In this document: in pieces, positions 24,307 through 31,850 of the stretch
Layout: every line of letters begins with the position of its first letter
How positions within the stretch are numbered: the first letter of the stretch is position 1
Notes under the pieces: model-generated
Databases searched by the model: none
The model's input: the letters and a program-made list of their open reading frames with translations, nothing else
What the model was told of the DNA's origin: nothing
Made by a program: the position numbers and the translations under genes
Assembly: GCF_003664585.1 (NCBI RefSeq)
Contig: NZ_RCHI01000013.1
Location: forward strand, 1-64,000
Direction of reading: 5' to 3'
DNA from: Paenirhodobacter hankyongi
GTDB taxonomy: Bacteria; Pseudomonadota; Alphaproteobacteria; Rhodobacterales; Rhodobacteraceae
DNA: 64,000 nucleotides

Positions 24307-25518
24307 TCAGCCCTTGCGGGTGGCGGTCAGCGCGATCTGCACGCCGACATTGAAGCCCACCGTCGCCTCGTCGGGATAGCTTGCCCCCATGCCGAAGGCG
24401 CGCCGGTCGAGCGTGGTCTCGCCGGTCATCGTCGCGGTGTCGCCGGCGATTGCCAGGGTGAAGGGCAGCACCACCGGCACCTCGGTGCCGCGCAGGGTGA
24501 GGGTGCCGGTCGCGGTATGGGCCGTGCCCTCGGTGCGGGTGATCGCGGCGGTGAAGGTGGCGGTCGGATGGGTCGCGGTGTCGAAGAAATCGGCGCCCTT
24601 CGCCTGATCGCTGACCGAGCCGAGCACCAGCGTCGTGGTGTCGATCGTCACGGTCACGGTGCCGGTGCCGGTCGCCTCGTCATAGGCGATGTCGGCGGTC
24701 CAGTTCGGCAGGCTGCCGCTGACCTCGGCGCCCATCTGCTTCACGGTGAAGCCCAGCGTGCCCTGCGTCACCTGCCAGTTGCCGGCAGTGCTGGCGGCCG
24801 GCGTCGCGGCGGGGGCAGGCGCGGTCGTGGCGACCTCGGCGGGGGCGGCGCCGTCCTCGGCCGGCGGCGGCACCAGCAGCGCAACCGAGATCACCGCGGC
24901 CCAGACCACGATGGCGAGCAGCGGTGCAAGCGCCGAATGATCGGCCACACCCGGGCCCGCCGCGGTGCCGCGCGTCATCCGCGCGAGCGTCGCATCGCGG
25001 TCGATCACCACATGCTTCAGCGCGCCGAGGATATGCAGCGCAACCGCGGCATAGAGCACCAGCGCCGAGAGCTTGTGCACGCCCTCGGCGGCATGGGCGA
25101 CGGCATCCGACTGCGGCACGAAGGGCAGGGTCTGGCCGAAGGGCCACAGGATCGGCGCAAAGCCCGCCTGCGCGGCATGGCTGATCCAGCCCGAGGCGGG
25201 CATCACCAGCATCGCGCCGTAAAGCGCCCAGTGCACCAGTTCGGCGCCGAAGGTCTCGAGCCGGCGCTCGGGGTGCAGCGGCGTGGGGCGGGGCTGCACC
25301 AGCGCCCACAGGATGCGGGCGAGCGCGGTGAAGAAGGCCGCGACGCCGATCGTCTTGTGCGCGGAATAGAGCGTCTTCAGCGTGTCGATCGTCTCGGCGC
25401 TGCGCGGCAGGCTTTCGCCATAGAGGCCGAGTGCGACGGCGCTGAGGATCAGCAGTGCGACGAGCCAGTGGAAGGCGCGGGCAGGCGTGCCGTAGGACGT
25501 GGGGGTGTTGGAAAGCAT
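24307..25518 (-). CDS. Cytochrome b561 fused to a YceI domain
   Basis: 403-residue two-domain protein. Residues about 1-200 are a cytochrome b561-type four-helix membrane domain (ARAFHWLVALLILSAVALGL, YSAHKTIGVAAFFTALARIL, with paired His residues). An extra helix (LLAIVVWAAVISVALLV) and an Ala/Thr/Pro linker lead into a YceI lipocalin-like domain (GNWQVTQGTLGFTVKQMGAE to the C-terminus). In many bacteria these are adjacent separate genes (cybB/yceI). Here they are one chain, suggesting quinone-linked electron transfer to a lipid-binding periplasmic domain. ATG 25518 begins the conserved part; an ATG at 25581 is also in frame. The physiological partner is unknown. Confidence 0.85.
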   Translation of the reverse strand: MLSNTPTSYGTPARAFHWLVALLILSAVALGLYGESLPRSAETIDTLKTLYSAHKTIGVAAFFTALARILWALVQPRPTPLHPERRLETFGAELVHWALYGAMLVMPASGWISHAAQAGFAPILWPFGQTLPFVPQSDAVAHAAEGVHKLSALVLYAAVALHILGALKHVVIDRDATLARMTRGTAAGPGVADHSALAPLLAIVVWAAVISVALLVPPPAEDGAAPAEVATTAPAPAATPAASTAGNWQVTQGTLGFTVKQMGAEVSGSLPNWTADIAYDEATGTGTVTVTIDTTTLVLGSVSDQAKGADFFDTATHPTATFTAAITRTEGTAHTATGTLTLRGTEVPVVLPFTLAIAGDTATMTGETTLDRRAFGMGASYPDEATVGFNVGVQIALTATRKG

Positions 25519-25669
25519 CGAAGGCCTCGGGCCGTTGTTCGGGAGGGGCGCAGGATAGCCGCTTGCGCGGCTGCCGGCCACGCGGGTGGGTGCACAGCGG
25601 GTGTGCGCAGGAGTTGCCCCGGCGGCAGGGCCGGGCTAGAGGTGGACAAATTCGGATACGGAGGATGGC

Positions 25670-26599
25670 ATGAGCCGAGCATTTGTTTTCCCGGGGCAGG
25701 GCGCGCAGGCGATCGGCATGGGGCGGGCGCTGGCCGAGGCATGGCCGGCGGCGGCCGCGGTCTTCGAGGAGGTCGACGCGGCGCTTGGCGAGAAGCTGAG
25801 CGCGCTGATCTGGGAGGGCGACATCGAGACGCTGACGCTGACCGCGAATGCGCAGCCGGCGCTGATGGCGACCTCGATGGCGGCGCTGCGCGCGCTCGAG
25901 GCCGAGGGCTTCGCGGTGACCGATGCGGCCTTTGTCGCGGGGCACAGCCTCGGCGAATATTCGGCGCTCTGCGCGGCGGGCAGCCTGAGCATCACCGACA
26001 CGGCGAAGCTGCTGCGGGTGCGCGGCGAGGCGATGCAATCGGCGGTGCCGGTGGGTGTCGGTGCGATGGCGGCGCTCCTCGGCCTTGATTTCGAGACCGC
26101 GACGGCGGTCGCCGCCGAGGCGGCGCAGGGCGAGGTCTGTCAGGCCGCGAATGACAACGACCCGGCGCAGGTCGTGGTTTCGGGCGCGAAGGCCGCGGTC
26201 GAACGCGCGGTCGAGATCGCCAAGGCGAAGGGCGCGAAGCGGGCGCTGATGCTGCCGGTCTCCGCCCCCTTCCATTGCGCGCTGATGCAGCCCGCGGCCG
26301 AGCGTATGGCCGAGGCGCTTGCGGGCGTCGCGATCCAGGCGCCCGTGGTGCCGGTCGTCGCGAACGTGGTCGCCCATGCCGTCACCGACCCCGAGGAGAT
26401 CCGCAGGCTTCTGGTGGCGCAGGTCACCGGTTCGGTGCGCTGGCGCGAGAGCGTGCAGTGGATGGTCGGTCAGGGCGTGACCGAGTTCTGGGAGATCGGC
26501 GCGGGCAAGGCGCTGTCGGGGATGATCAAGCGCATCGCCAAGGAGACCACCCAGGCGGCCGTGGGTACGCCCGAGGACATCGCCAAGCTGAAGGGCTGA
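25670..26599 (+). CDS. fabD: Malonyl-CoA-ACP transacylase
   Basis: Transfers the malonyl group from CoA to acyl carrier protein, supplying the extender unit for fatty acid synthesis. The 309-residue protein begins SRAFVFPGQGAQAIGMGRAL (the oxyanion GQG motif) and has the nucleophile Ser in VAGHSLGEYSALCA. The active-site His lies in PVSAPFHCALMQPA, and the tail EIGAGKALSGMIKR is typical. Length and motifs fit FabD fully. fabG, acpP and fabF follow downstream, although a terminator separates fabD from fabG. Confidence 0.95.
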   Translation: MSRAFVFPGQGAQAIGMGRALAEAWPAAAAVFEEVDAALGEKLSALIWEGDIETLTLTANAQPALMATSMAALRALEAEGFAVTDAAFVAGHSLGEYSALCAAGSLSITDTAKLLRVRGEAMQSAVPVGVGAMAALLGLDFETATAVAAEAAQGEVCQAANDNDPAQVVVSGAKAAVERAVEIAKAKGAKRALMLPVSAPFHCALMQPAAERMAEALAGVAIQAPVVPVVANVVAHAVTDPEEIRRLLVAQVTGSVRWRESVQWMVGQGVTEFWEIGAGKALSGMIKRIAKETTQAAVGTPEDIAKLKG

Positions 26600-26620
26600 G
26601 CCCGGCGGCGGCAGGATGGG

Positions 26621-26645
26621 AAGGGGCGGGGGACCGCCCCTTTTT
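26621..26645 (+). terminator. Intrinsic terminator after fabD
   Basis: AAGGGGCGG, loop GGGA, CCGCCCCTT then TTT. The stem lies directly after fabD and also directly after the stop of the small minus-strand ORF, so it may act in both directions. Confidence 0.8.
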
Positions 26646-26872
26646 CATGTCCGCCGACAGGAGGCGCGCGGGTGCTCCCGGCGCCGCGGCGCGTGCCGGG
26701 GGAGAGGTGCGGTGTCCTCCTTCGGGTGGGACCATTCGCGCAGCACTGCGGCGCACAGGATGGTCAGCACGAGCAGGGTCAGCAGCGCGAGGCCGCCGCC
26801 GAAGCTGAGAATGCTGTCGTAAATCGAGCTGCCCGCAGGTTCCGTGCGGGCGGTCGGAGTAATGAAATTCAT
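26645..26872 (-). CDS. Small putative membrane protein
   Basis: 75-residue open frame between fabD and fabG on the opposite strand, not recognised. It has one strong hydrophobic helix (SILSFGGGLALLTLLVLTIL) followed by a basic, Pro-rich tail. The ribosome site is weak. It ends exactly at a hairpin with a U-run potential, which gives modest support that it is real. If expressed it would be a single-pass inner-membrane peptide. It may also be a chance frame. Confidence 0.4.
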   Translation of the reverse strand: MNFITPTARTEPAGSSIYDSILSFGGGLALLTLLVLTILCAAVLREWSHPKEDTAPLPRHAPRRREHPRASCRRT

Positions 26873-27042
26873 CTATCTGCCACTTTGTGAAATCAGTGTC
26901 GTCGTGTTCAATGCCGAGACGGTCGCAGCCAAAGACGGCATCATTATGACAGAGATTGCGGCCGTGCTGCGGCGGACGCGACGGCTGGCGGGGCGGGCGG
27001 AACGCTGTTAAGGAGACGCGACGGCAATCCGAGGGGAAAGCG

Positions 27043-27780
27043 ATGTTTGATCTGACGGGGAAATCGGCGCTGGTGACGGGCGCTTCGGGCGGCATTGGCG
27101 GGGCGATCGCGAAGGCGCTGCATGGCGCGGGGGCGAAGGTCGCGCTGTCGGGGACGCGGGTCGAACCGCTCGAGGCGCTGGCTGCCGAGCTGGGCGAGGG
27201 CGCCTATGTCTGCCCGGCGAACCTCTCTGACGCGGACTCGGTCGAGGCGCTGCCGAAGGCGGCGGTGGCGGCCATGGGCTCGCTCGATATCCTGGTGAAC
27301 AACGCCGGCATCACCCGCGACAACCTGTTCATGCGGATGTCGGACGAGGAATGGCAGTCGGTGCTTGACGTCAACCTGACCTCGGCCTTCCGGCTGATGC
27401 GCGGCAGCCTGCGCGGCATGATGAAGGCCCGCTGGGGCCGGATCATCTCGGTCTCGTCGATCGTCGGCGCGACCGGCAACCCCGGGCAGGGCAACTATGC
27501 CGCCGCCAAGGCCGGCCTTGTCGGCATGTCGAAGAGCCTCGCCTATGAGGTCGCGAGCCGCGGTATCACGGTGAACTGCGTCGCCCCGGGCTTCATCGCG
27601 ACGGCGATGACCGACAAGCTGAACGACGAGCAGAAGGGCAAGATTCTTGGCCAGATCCCGGCCGGCCGCATGGGCTCTGCCGAGGAAATCGCCGCAGCGG
27701 TGCTTTATCTGGCAAGTCCGGAAGCGGGCTATGTCACCGGCGCCACGCTGCACGTCAACGGCGGCATGGCGATGATCTGA
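27043..27780 (+). CDS. fabG: 3-oxoacyl-ACP reductase
   Basis: NADPH-dependent reductase of the fatty acid elongation cycle, 245 residues. It shows the short-chain dehydrogenase pattern: cofactor motif ALVTGASGGIGGAIAKAL, NNAG in ILVNNAGITRDNLFMRM, catalytic Ser in IISVSSIVGATGN, and Tyr-x-x-x-Lys in GNYAAAKAGLVG. The C-terminus VTGATLHVNGGMAMI is FabG-like. ATG 27043 has GAGGGGAAAG upstream. Longer in-frame starts would add non-conserved sequence. Confidence 0.95.
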   Translation: MFDLTGKSALVTGASGGIGGAIAKALHGAGAKVALSGTRVEPLEALAAELGEGAYVCPANLSDADSVEALPKAAVAAMGSLDILVNNAGITRDNLFMRMSDEEWQSVLDVNLTSAFRLMRGSLRGMMKARWGRIISVSSIVGATGNPGQGNYAAAKAGLVGMSKSLAYEVASRGITVNCVAPGFIATAMTDKLNDEQKGKILGQIPAGRMGSAEEIAAAVLYLASPEAGYVTGATLHVNGGMAMI

Positions 27781-27806
27781 CGCGCCGCCCGCGCTTGCGA
27801 AACGGC

Positions 27807-27834
27807 TTGCCTTGAGGCATGACTGTGCTATAGG
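27807..27834 (+). promoter_or_regulatory. Putative acpP promoter
   Basis: TTGCCT (27807-27812), 16-bp spacer, TGC then TATAGG (27829-27834). It lies about 120 bp before acpP, leaving a GC-rich leader that can fold into small hairpins (CAGGGC pairing with GCCCTG near 27848-27863). Separate strong transcription of acpP is expected because ACP is needed in large amounts. Confidence 0.5.
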
Positions 27835-27953
27835 CGCGGGGGAACAGGTCAGGGCCTTTGCCCTGGGCTTTCAGCCCCCGGCCGGGGGCGCCAAGCCGCT
27901 CTTGCGAGCACGGAATACGGGACGGGCCAAGGCCCTCAAACTGAGGAAAAGAC

Positions 27954-28187
27954 ATGAGCGACATCGCTGATCGCGTGAAGAAGATCGTCGTGGAACACCT
28001 GGGCGTCGAAGAGGACAAGGTCACCGAGACCGCCTCGTTCATCGACGATCTGGGCGCTGACAGCCTCGACACCGTCGAGCTGGTGATGGCCTTCGAAGAA
28101 GAGTTCGGCATCGAGATCCCGGACGACGCCGCGGAAACGATCCAGACCTTCGGCGACGCGGTGAAATTCATCTCGGAAGCCGTCTGA
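27954..28187 (+). CDS. acpP: Acyl carrier protein
   Basis: 77-residue acidic carrier for growing acyl chains. The phosphopantetheine attachment Ser is in the invariant [20 protein letters not shown]. Helix I is [19 protein letters not shown]. It is encoded between fabG and fabF, as in most proteobacteria, with its own terminator and probably its own promoter. A strong ribosome site (GAGGAAAAG) precedes the ATG. Confidence 0.97.
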   Translation: MSDIADRVKKIVVEHLGVEEDKVTETASFIDDLGADSLDTVELVMAFEEEFGIEIPDDAAETIQTFGDAVKFISEAV

Positions 28188-28211
28188 TCCTTCCGGTCAG
28201 ACTTTCCTGAG

Positions 28212-28238
28212 CGGCGCCCCCTTGCGGGCGCCGTTTTT
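28212..28238 (+). terminator. Intrinsic terminator after acpP
   Basis: CGGCGCCC, 6-base loop, GGGCGCCG, then TTTTT. A textbook stem plus U-run 25 bases after the acpP stop. Confidence 0.9.
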
Positions 28239-28255
28239 CGTTTCCGGAGGGGGGA

Positions 28256-28834
28256 ATGCGGGTCTTCGTCGCGATCATGCTGCCCGAAGAGGTGACGGCG
28301 CGCCTTGGCGCGCTGCAAGACGAGCTCGGCTGCGGCCGGCCCGTCGCCGAGGAGAACCTGCACCTGACGCTCGCCTTCGCGGGCGAGATCGACGGCCGCG
28401 AGGCGGCCGAGCTGGATGCGGCGCTCGAGACGATCCGGCTGCCGGGGTTCCGGCTCGCCCCGGCCGGGATCAGCGTTTTCGGCCCGGCCGAGCGGCCCGA
28501 GGCGGTGGTCGTGGGGCTGCGCCCCGAGCCCGGACTTGACGCGCTGGTGCGCGCGGTTGCGGGCGCGGCGCGGGCGGCGGGGCTGGTGCTGCCGCGGCGG
28601 CGGTTCCGCGCGCATGTGACGCTTTCGCGCTTCGGGCGCGATTTCGGGGCGCTTGACGCCGGCCGGCTGGGCCGCTTCCTGCAGGCGCGGGGCGATCTGG
28701 CGCTCAATCCCTTCGAGGTGACGGGCTTTTCGATGATCCGTTCGCACCTGCGCGCCGAGGGGCCGATCTACGAGGAACTGGCGGCCTATCCGCTCGATTT
28801 TCCAGGGGCTTTGCCGCAGCGCGGCGGTGCTTGA
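28256..28834 (+). CDS. thpR: RNA 2',3'-cyclic phosphodiesterase
   Basis: 192-residue 2H phosphoesterase (LigT/ThpR family), a cytoplasmic enzyme hydrolysing 2',3'-cyclic phosphate ends of RNA. The two H-x-T/S-x motifs are present: NLHLTLAFAGE near residue 38 and RAHVTLSRFG near residue 121. N-terminus MRVFVAIMLPEEV matches the usual RVFVAI start. It lies between acpP and fabF, with its ATG immediately after the acpP terminator and a GGAGGGGGG ribosome site. Confidence 0.92.
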   Translation: MRVFVAIMLPEEVTARLGALQDELGCGRPVAEENLHLTLAFAGEIDGREAAELDAALETIRLPGFRLAPAGISVFGPAERPEAVVVGLRPEPGLDALVRAVAGAARAAGLVLPRRRFRAHVTLSRFGRDFGALDAGRLGRFLQARGDLALNPFEVTGFSMIRSHLRAEGPIYEELAAYPLDFPGALPQRGGA

Positions 28835-28898
28835 CGTTGCACGGTTCGACCGGCCCGTGTATCAGGGCCCGAACGAGCAATACTCTGAGAGGTCGAGC

Positions 28899-30158
28899 AT
28901 GCGTCGCGTTGTCGTCACGGGTCTGGGTATGGTCACGCCGCTGGCCTGCGGGGTCGAAGAGACCTGGTCGCGGCTGATTGCCGGACAATCTGGGGCCGGG
29001 CCGATCACCCGTTTCGACGCGAGCGGTGTGACGACGAAATACGCCTGCGAGATCCCGCGCGGCGACGGCACCAATGGCACGTTCAATCCCGACGACTGGA
29101 TGGCGCCGAAGGATCAGCGCAAGGTCGATGAGTTCATCCTTTACGCGATGGCCGCGGCCGATCAGGCGGTGAAGGATGCCGGCTGGCAGCCCGAGGACGA
29201 GGAGAGCCGCGAACGCACCGGCGTGATGATCGGCTCGGGCATCGGCGGGCTGTCGACGATTGCCGAGACCGCGGTGCTGATCAAGGAGAAGGGCGCGAAG
29301 CGGGTGAGCCCGTTCTTCATTCCCGCCTCGCTGATCAACCTCGCCTCGGGGCAGGTCTCGATCCGCTATGGCTTCAAGGGGCCGAACCATTCGGTGGTGA
29401 CGGCCTGCGCGACCGGCGCCCACGCGATCGGCGACGCGGCGCGGCTGATCATGCTCGGCGATGCCGACGTGATGGTTGCGGGCGGCGCGGAAAGCCCGAT
29501 CTCGGAGATCGGCATCGCCGGCTTCAACGCCTGCAAGGCGCTGTCGACCGCGGCCGAGGACCCGGTGAAGGCCTCGCGTCCCTGGGATACGGATCGCGAC
29601 GGCTTCGTCATGGGCGAGGGCGCGGGTGTCGTCGTGCTGGAGGAATACGAGCACGCCAAGGCGCGCGGCGCGAAGATCTATGCCGAGGTGCTGGGCTATG
29701 GCCTGTCGGGCGATGCCTATCACATCACCGCGCCGGCCTCGGATGGGGACGGCGGATATCGCGCGATGAAGGCCGCGGTGGCGCGGGCGGGGATCTCGCC
29801 CGGGGATATCGACTACATCAACGCGCATGGCACCTCGACCATGGCCGACACGATCGAGCTGGGCGCGGTCGAGCGCTTCCTCGGCAATGCCGCGGCGACG
29901 GCGACGATGAGCTCGACCAAATCGGCGATCGGCCACCTTCTGGGCGCGGCCGGCGCGGTCGAGGCGATCTTCTGCATCCTGGCGATCCGCGACCAGGTGG
30001 CGCCGCCGACGCTGAACCTTGAGAACCCGGCCGCCGAGGCGACGATCGACCTGGCGCCGAAGGTGGCGGTGAAGCGCAAGATCGACGTGGCGCTGTCGAA
30101 CAGCTTCGGCTTTGGCGGCACCAACGCGAGCCTCATCGTCGGCAAGGTTCGCGCCTGA
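28899..30158 (+). CDS. fabF: 3-oxoacyl-ACP synthase II
   Basis: Condensing enzyme that elongates acyl-ACP with malonyl-ACP, 419 residues. It starts RRVVVTGLGMVTPLACGVEE. The nucleophile Cys lies in VVTACATGAHAIGDAARL, and the two His residues in NAHGTSTMADTIEL and SAIGHLLGAAGAVEA complete the Cys-His-His triad. The tail SNSFGFGGTNASLIVGK is diagnostic. ATG 28899 begins the conserved sequence. Its stop overlaps the mltG start by one base. Confidence 0.96.
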   Translation: MRRVVVTGLGMVTPLACGVEETWSRLIAGQSGAGPITRFDASGVTTKYACEIPRGDGTNGTFNPDDWMAPKDQRKVDEFILYAMAAADQAVKDAGWQPEDEESRERTGVMIGSGIGGLSTIAETAVLIKEKGAKRVSPFFIPASLINLASGQVSIRYGFKGPNHSVVTACATGAHAIGDAARLIMLGDADVMVAGGAESPISEIGIAGFNACKALSTAAEDPVKASRPWDTDRDGFVMGEGAGVVVLEEYEHAKARGAKIYAEVLGYGLSGDAYHITAPASDGDGGYRAMKAAVARAGISPGDIDYINAHGTSTMADTIELGAVERFLGNAAATATMSSTKSAIGHLLGAAGAVEAIFCILAIRDQVAPPTLNLENPAAEATIDLAPKVAVKRKIDVALSNSFGFGGTNASLIVGKVRA

Positions 30159-31324
30159 TGTGGCGGCATGTCGTCTCGAACTTCCTGACGGTGCTGATCG
30201 TGCTGCTGGTGGCGCTTGGCGGCCTCGTCGCCTGGGCGCAGAAGCAGTACGAGGCGCCGGGGCCGCTGGCCCAGGCGGTCTGCCTGAAGGTCGAGCCGGG
30301 CGCGAGCTTTGCGCGGGTGTCGGAAGACCTGCGGGCGAAGGGCGCGATCTCGTCGGCCTATATCTTCCGTGCCGGGGCGGATTACGCGAAGAAGAGCGGC
30401 GATCTGAAGTTCGGCTCCTACCTGATCGAACCGGGCGCGACGATGCGGGGCATCGTCGAGCAGGTGACCTCGGGCGGGCCGTCGACCTGTGGCACCGAGC
30501 TGAACTATCGCGTCGGGGTGACCGGTCAGCAGATGATCCTGCGCGAGCTTGACCCGGCGACGGGCGATTATGTCGAGCAGGCGAAGTTCGACCCGAAGAC
30601 CGAGACCGCGCCCGAAGGCTTTGCCGAGGCCGCGGGCAAGGCCGATGTGCGGCTGCGGGTGACCGTGGCCGAGGGCGCGACCAGCTGGCAGATCGTCGAG
30701 GCGCTGAAATCGGCCGATTTCCTGCAGGGCGAGATCAAGGCGGTGCCGGCCGAGGGCAGCCTTGCGCCCGAAAGCTATGACCTGAAGCGCGGCTCGGACC
30801 GTGGGGCGCTGATCGCCGAAATGGAAAAGCGCCAGGCGGCGATCCTGGCCGCGGCCTGGGAGGGGCGCGCCTCGGGCCTGCCCTATTCGACCCCCGAGGA
30901 GGCGCTGGTGATGGCCTCGCTCGTCGAGAAGGAGACGGGCATCGCCGAGGAGCGCACGCGCGTGGCGAGCGTCTTCGTCAACCGCATCGAGCAGGGGATG
31001 AAGCTGCAGACCGACCCGGCGGTGATCTATGGTGTGACCAAGGGGCAGGGCGTTCTGGGCCGGGGGCTGCGGCAAAGCGAGCTGCGCCGCGAGACGCCCT
31101 ACAACACCTATGTCGTGGCGGGCCTGCCGCCGACGCCGATCTGCAACCCCGGTCGCGCGGCGATCGAGGCGGCGCTGCATCCCGATTCGACGCCCTACCT
31201 GTTCTTCGTGGCCGATGGCAGCGGCGGGCATGTGTTTGCCGAGACGCTCGAGGAGCACAACCGCAATGTCGCGAAGTGGCGTGCGCTGGAAAAGGCGGCG
31301 CCGGCGGACAGCACAAATAACTGA
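30158..31324 (+). CDS. mltG: Endolytic murein transglycosylase
   Basis: 388-residue YceG-like lytic transglycosylase anchored in the inner membrane (FLTVLIVLLVALGGLVAWAQ). It cuts nascent glycan strands and helps set their length. The catalytic Glu is in VMASLVEKETGIAEERTRVA, followed by LQTDPAVIYGVTKG, YNTYVVAGLPPTPICNPG and AALHPDSTPYLFFVADG, all family hallmarks. TGATG overlap with fabF means coupled translation. From memory, a gene of this family next to fabF flanks the GTA cluster in other Rhodobacterales. Confidence 0.94.
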   Translation: MWRHVVSNFLTVLIVLLVALGGLVAWAQKQYEAPGPLAQAVCLKVEPGASFARVSEDLRAKGAISSAYIFRAGADYAKKSGDLKFGSYLIEPGATMRGIVEQVTSGGPSTCGTELNYRVGVTGQQMILRELDPATGDYVEQAKFDPKTETAPEGFAEAAGKADVRLRVTVAEGATSWQIVEALKSADFLQGEIKAVPAEGSLAPESYDLKRGSDRGALIAEMEKRQAAILAAAWEGRASGLPYSTPEEALVMASLVEKETGIAEERTRVASVFVNRIEQGMKLQTDPAVIYGVTKGQGVLGRGLRQSELRRETPYNTYVVAGLPPTPICNPGRAAIEAALHPDSTPYLFFVADGSGGHVFAETLEEHNRNVAKWRALEKAAPADSTNN

Positions 31325-31333
31325 TCTTTCAGC

Positions 31334-31364
31334 GAAACCCCCGGTTCTTCCGGGGGTTTCCTTT
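31334..31364 (+). terminator. Intrinsic terminator after mltG
   Basis: GAAACCCCCGG, short loop, CCGGGGGTTTC then CTTTT. It insulates the GTA cluster from read-through of the fab/mltG unit. Confidence 0.88.
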
Positions 31365-31395
31365 TGCCTGCCGGGCACAACCCTGGATTTAGCGA

Positions 31396-31424
31396 TTGAC
31401 TTTGCGAACGCTCTAAGGTAGAGA
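31396..31424 (+). promoter_or_regulatory. Putative GTA cluster promoter
   Basis: TTGACT (31396-31401), 17-bp spacer, TAGAGA (31419-31424). It is the only good promoter-like pair between the mltG terminator and g1. In RcGTA the single promoter upstream of g1 is activated by GafA; that such control applies here is inferred. Confidence 0.5.
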
Positions 31425-31430
31425 TTTCTC

Positions 31431-31505
31431 ATGCTAGGAGAAGTGGGCAAGCGCCGCGGGAAACCGTCGGCGCTTTTTCATTTCGCTCGTGCGGATCAGG
31501 CATGA
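31431..31505 (+). CDS. Possible 24-residue leader peptide of the GTA operon
   Basis: ATG at 31431 opens a 24-codon frame (starting MLGEVGKRRGKPSALF) that ends at TGA 31503-31505, just before g1. It runs straight through the terminator-like hairpin at 31449-31478, an attenuator-style layout. The ATG lies only 7 bases after the proposed -10, leaving essentially no room for a ribosome site, so it would need leaderless translation or a different promoter. It is not recognised as a known peptide. Confidence 0.25.
   Translation: MLGEVGKRRGKPSALFHFARADQA
31449..31478 (+). terminator. Terminator-like hairpin in the GTA leader
   Basis: AAGCGCCG (31449-31456), 11-base loop, CGGCGCTT (31468-31475), then TTT: an 8-bp stem followed by a U-run, downstream of the putative GTA promoter but upstream of g1. 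It would stop most transcripts at about 50 nt unless relieved. Confidence 0.6.
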
Positions 31506-31523
31506 GAGGCGGGTTCACGACAG

Positions 31524-31850
31524 ATGGAAATGACCTTCTCGGGAGGGGCTCCGCCGGCAGTCGATCTGCTGACGGAGACCGAGCTTCTGTATCGGGAAAT
31601 TGCCGGGGAACTGGCGCTGGCGATGCGAGGGGTTCGCCAGGGGGATCTGAAGGAGGCGAAGGTCGCCGCGCAGGCGGTGAAGGACCTTCGGGCCGCCTTC
31701 CAGATGGTGATGGATGAAAGGACACGCGTTGAAAAACTCCGCAAGCAGGTTGCCGGGGTCGTCGGAACCGGCGAGCTCGACTTCGACGCCGCCCGCGCTG
31801 AGATCGGGCGCCGCCTGGCTCGCCTCCGCGACGCCGGAACAGGTGGATGA
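31524..31850 (+). CDS. g1: GTA small terminase (gp1)
   Basis: 108-residue protein matching orfg1 of RcGTA-type clusters, now regarded as the small terminase. It has TETELLYREIAGELALAMRG, a helical, charged middle, and a basic C-terminus (RAEIGRRLARLRDAG). It helps engage host DNA for headful packaging. The last 137 bases overlap the start of g2 in a different frame. A reverse helix-rich composition rather than a phage-type DNA-recognition motif is seen, fitting non-specific packaging. Confidence 0.85.
   Translation: MEMTFSGGAPPAVDLLTETELLYREIAGELALAMRGVRQGDLKEAKVAAQAVKDLRAAFQMVMDERTRVEKLRKQVAGVVGTGELDFDAARAEIGRRLARLRDAGTGG

Noticed and set aside
31502-31717. 71-codon frame starting within the GTA leader
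   Set aside because: It overlaps g1 in another frame, is Gly/Arg/Ser-rich and has no GTA counterpart.
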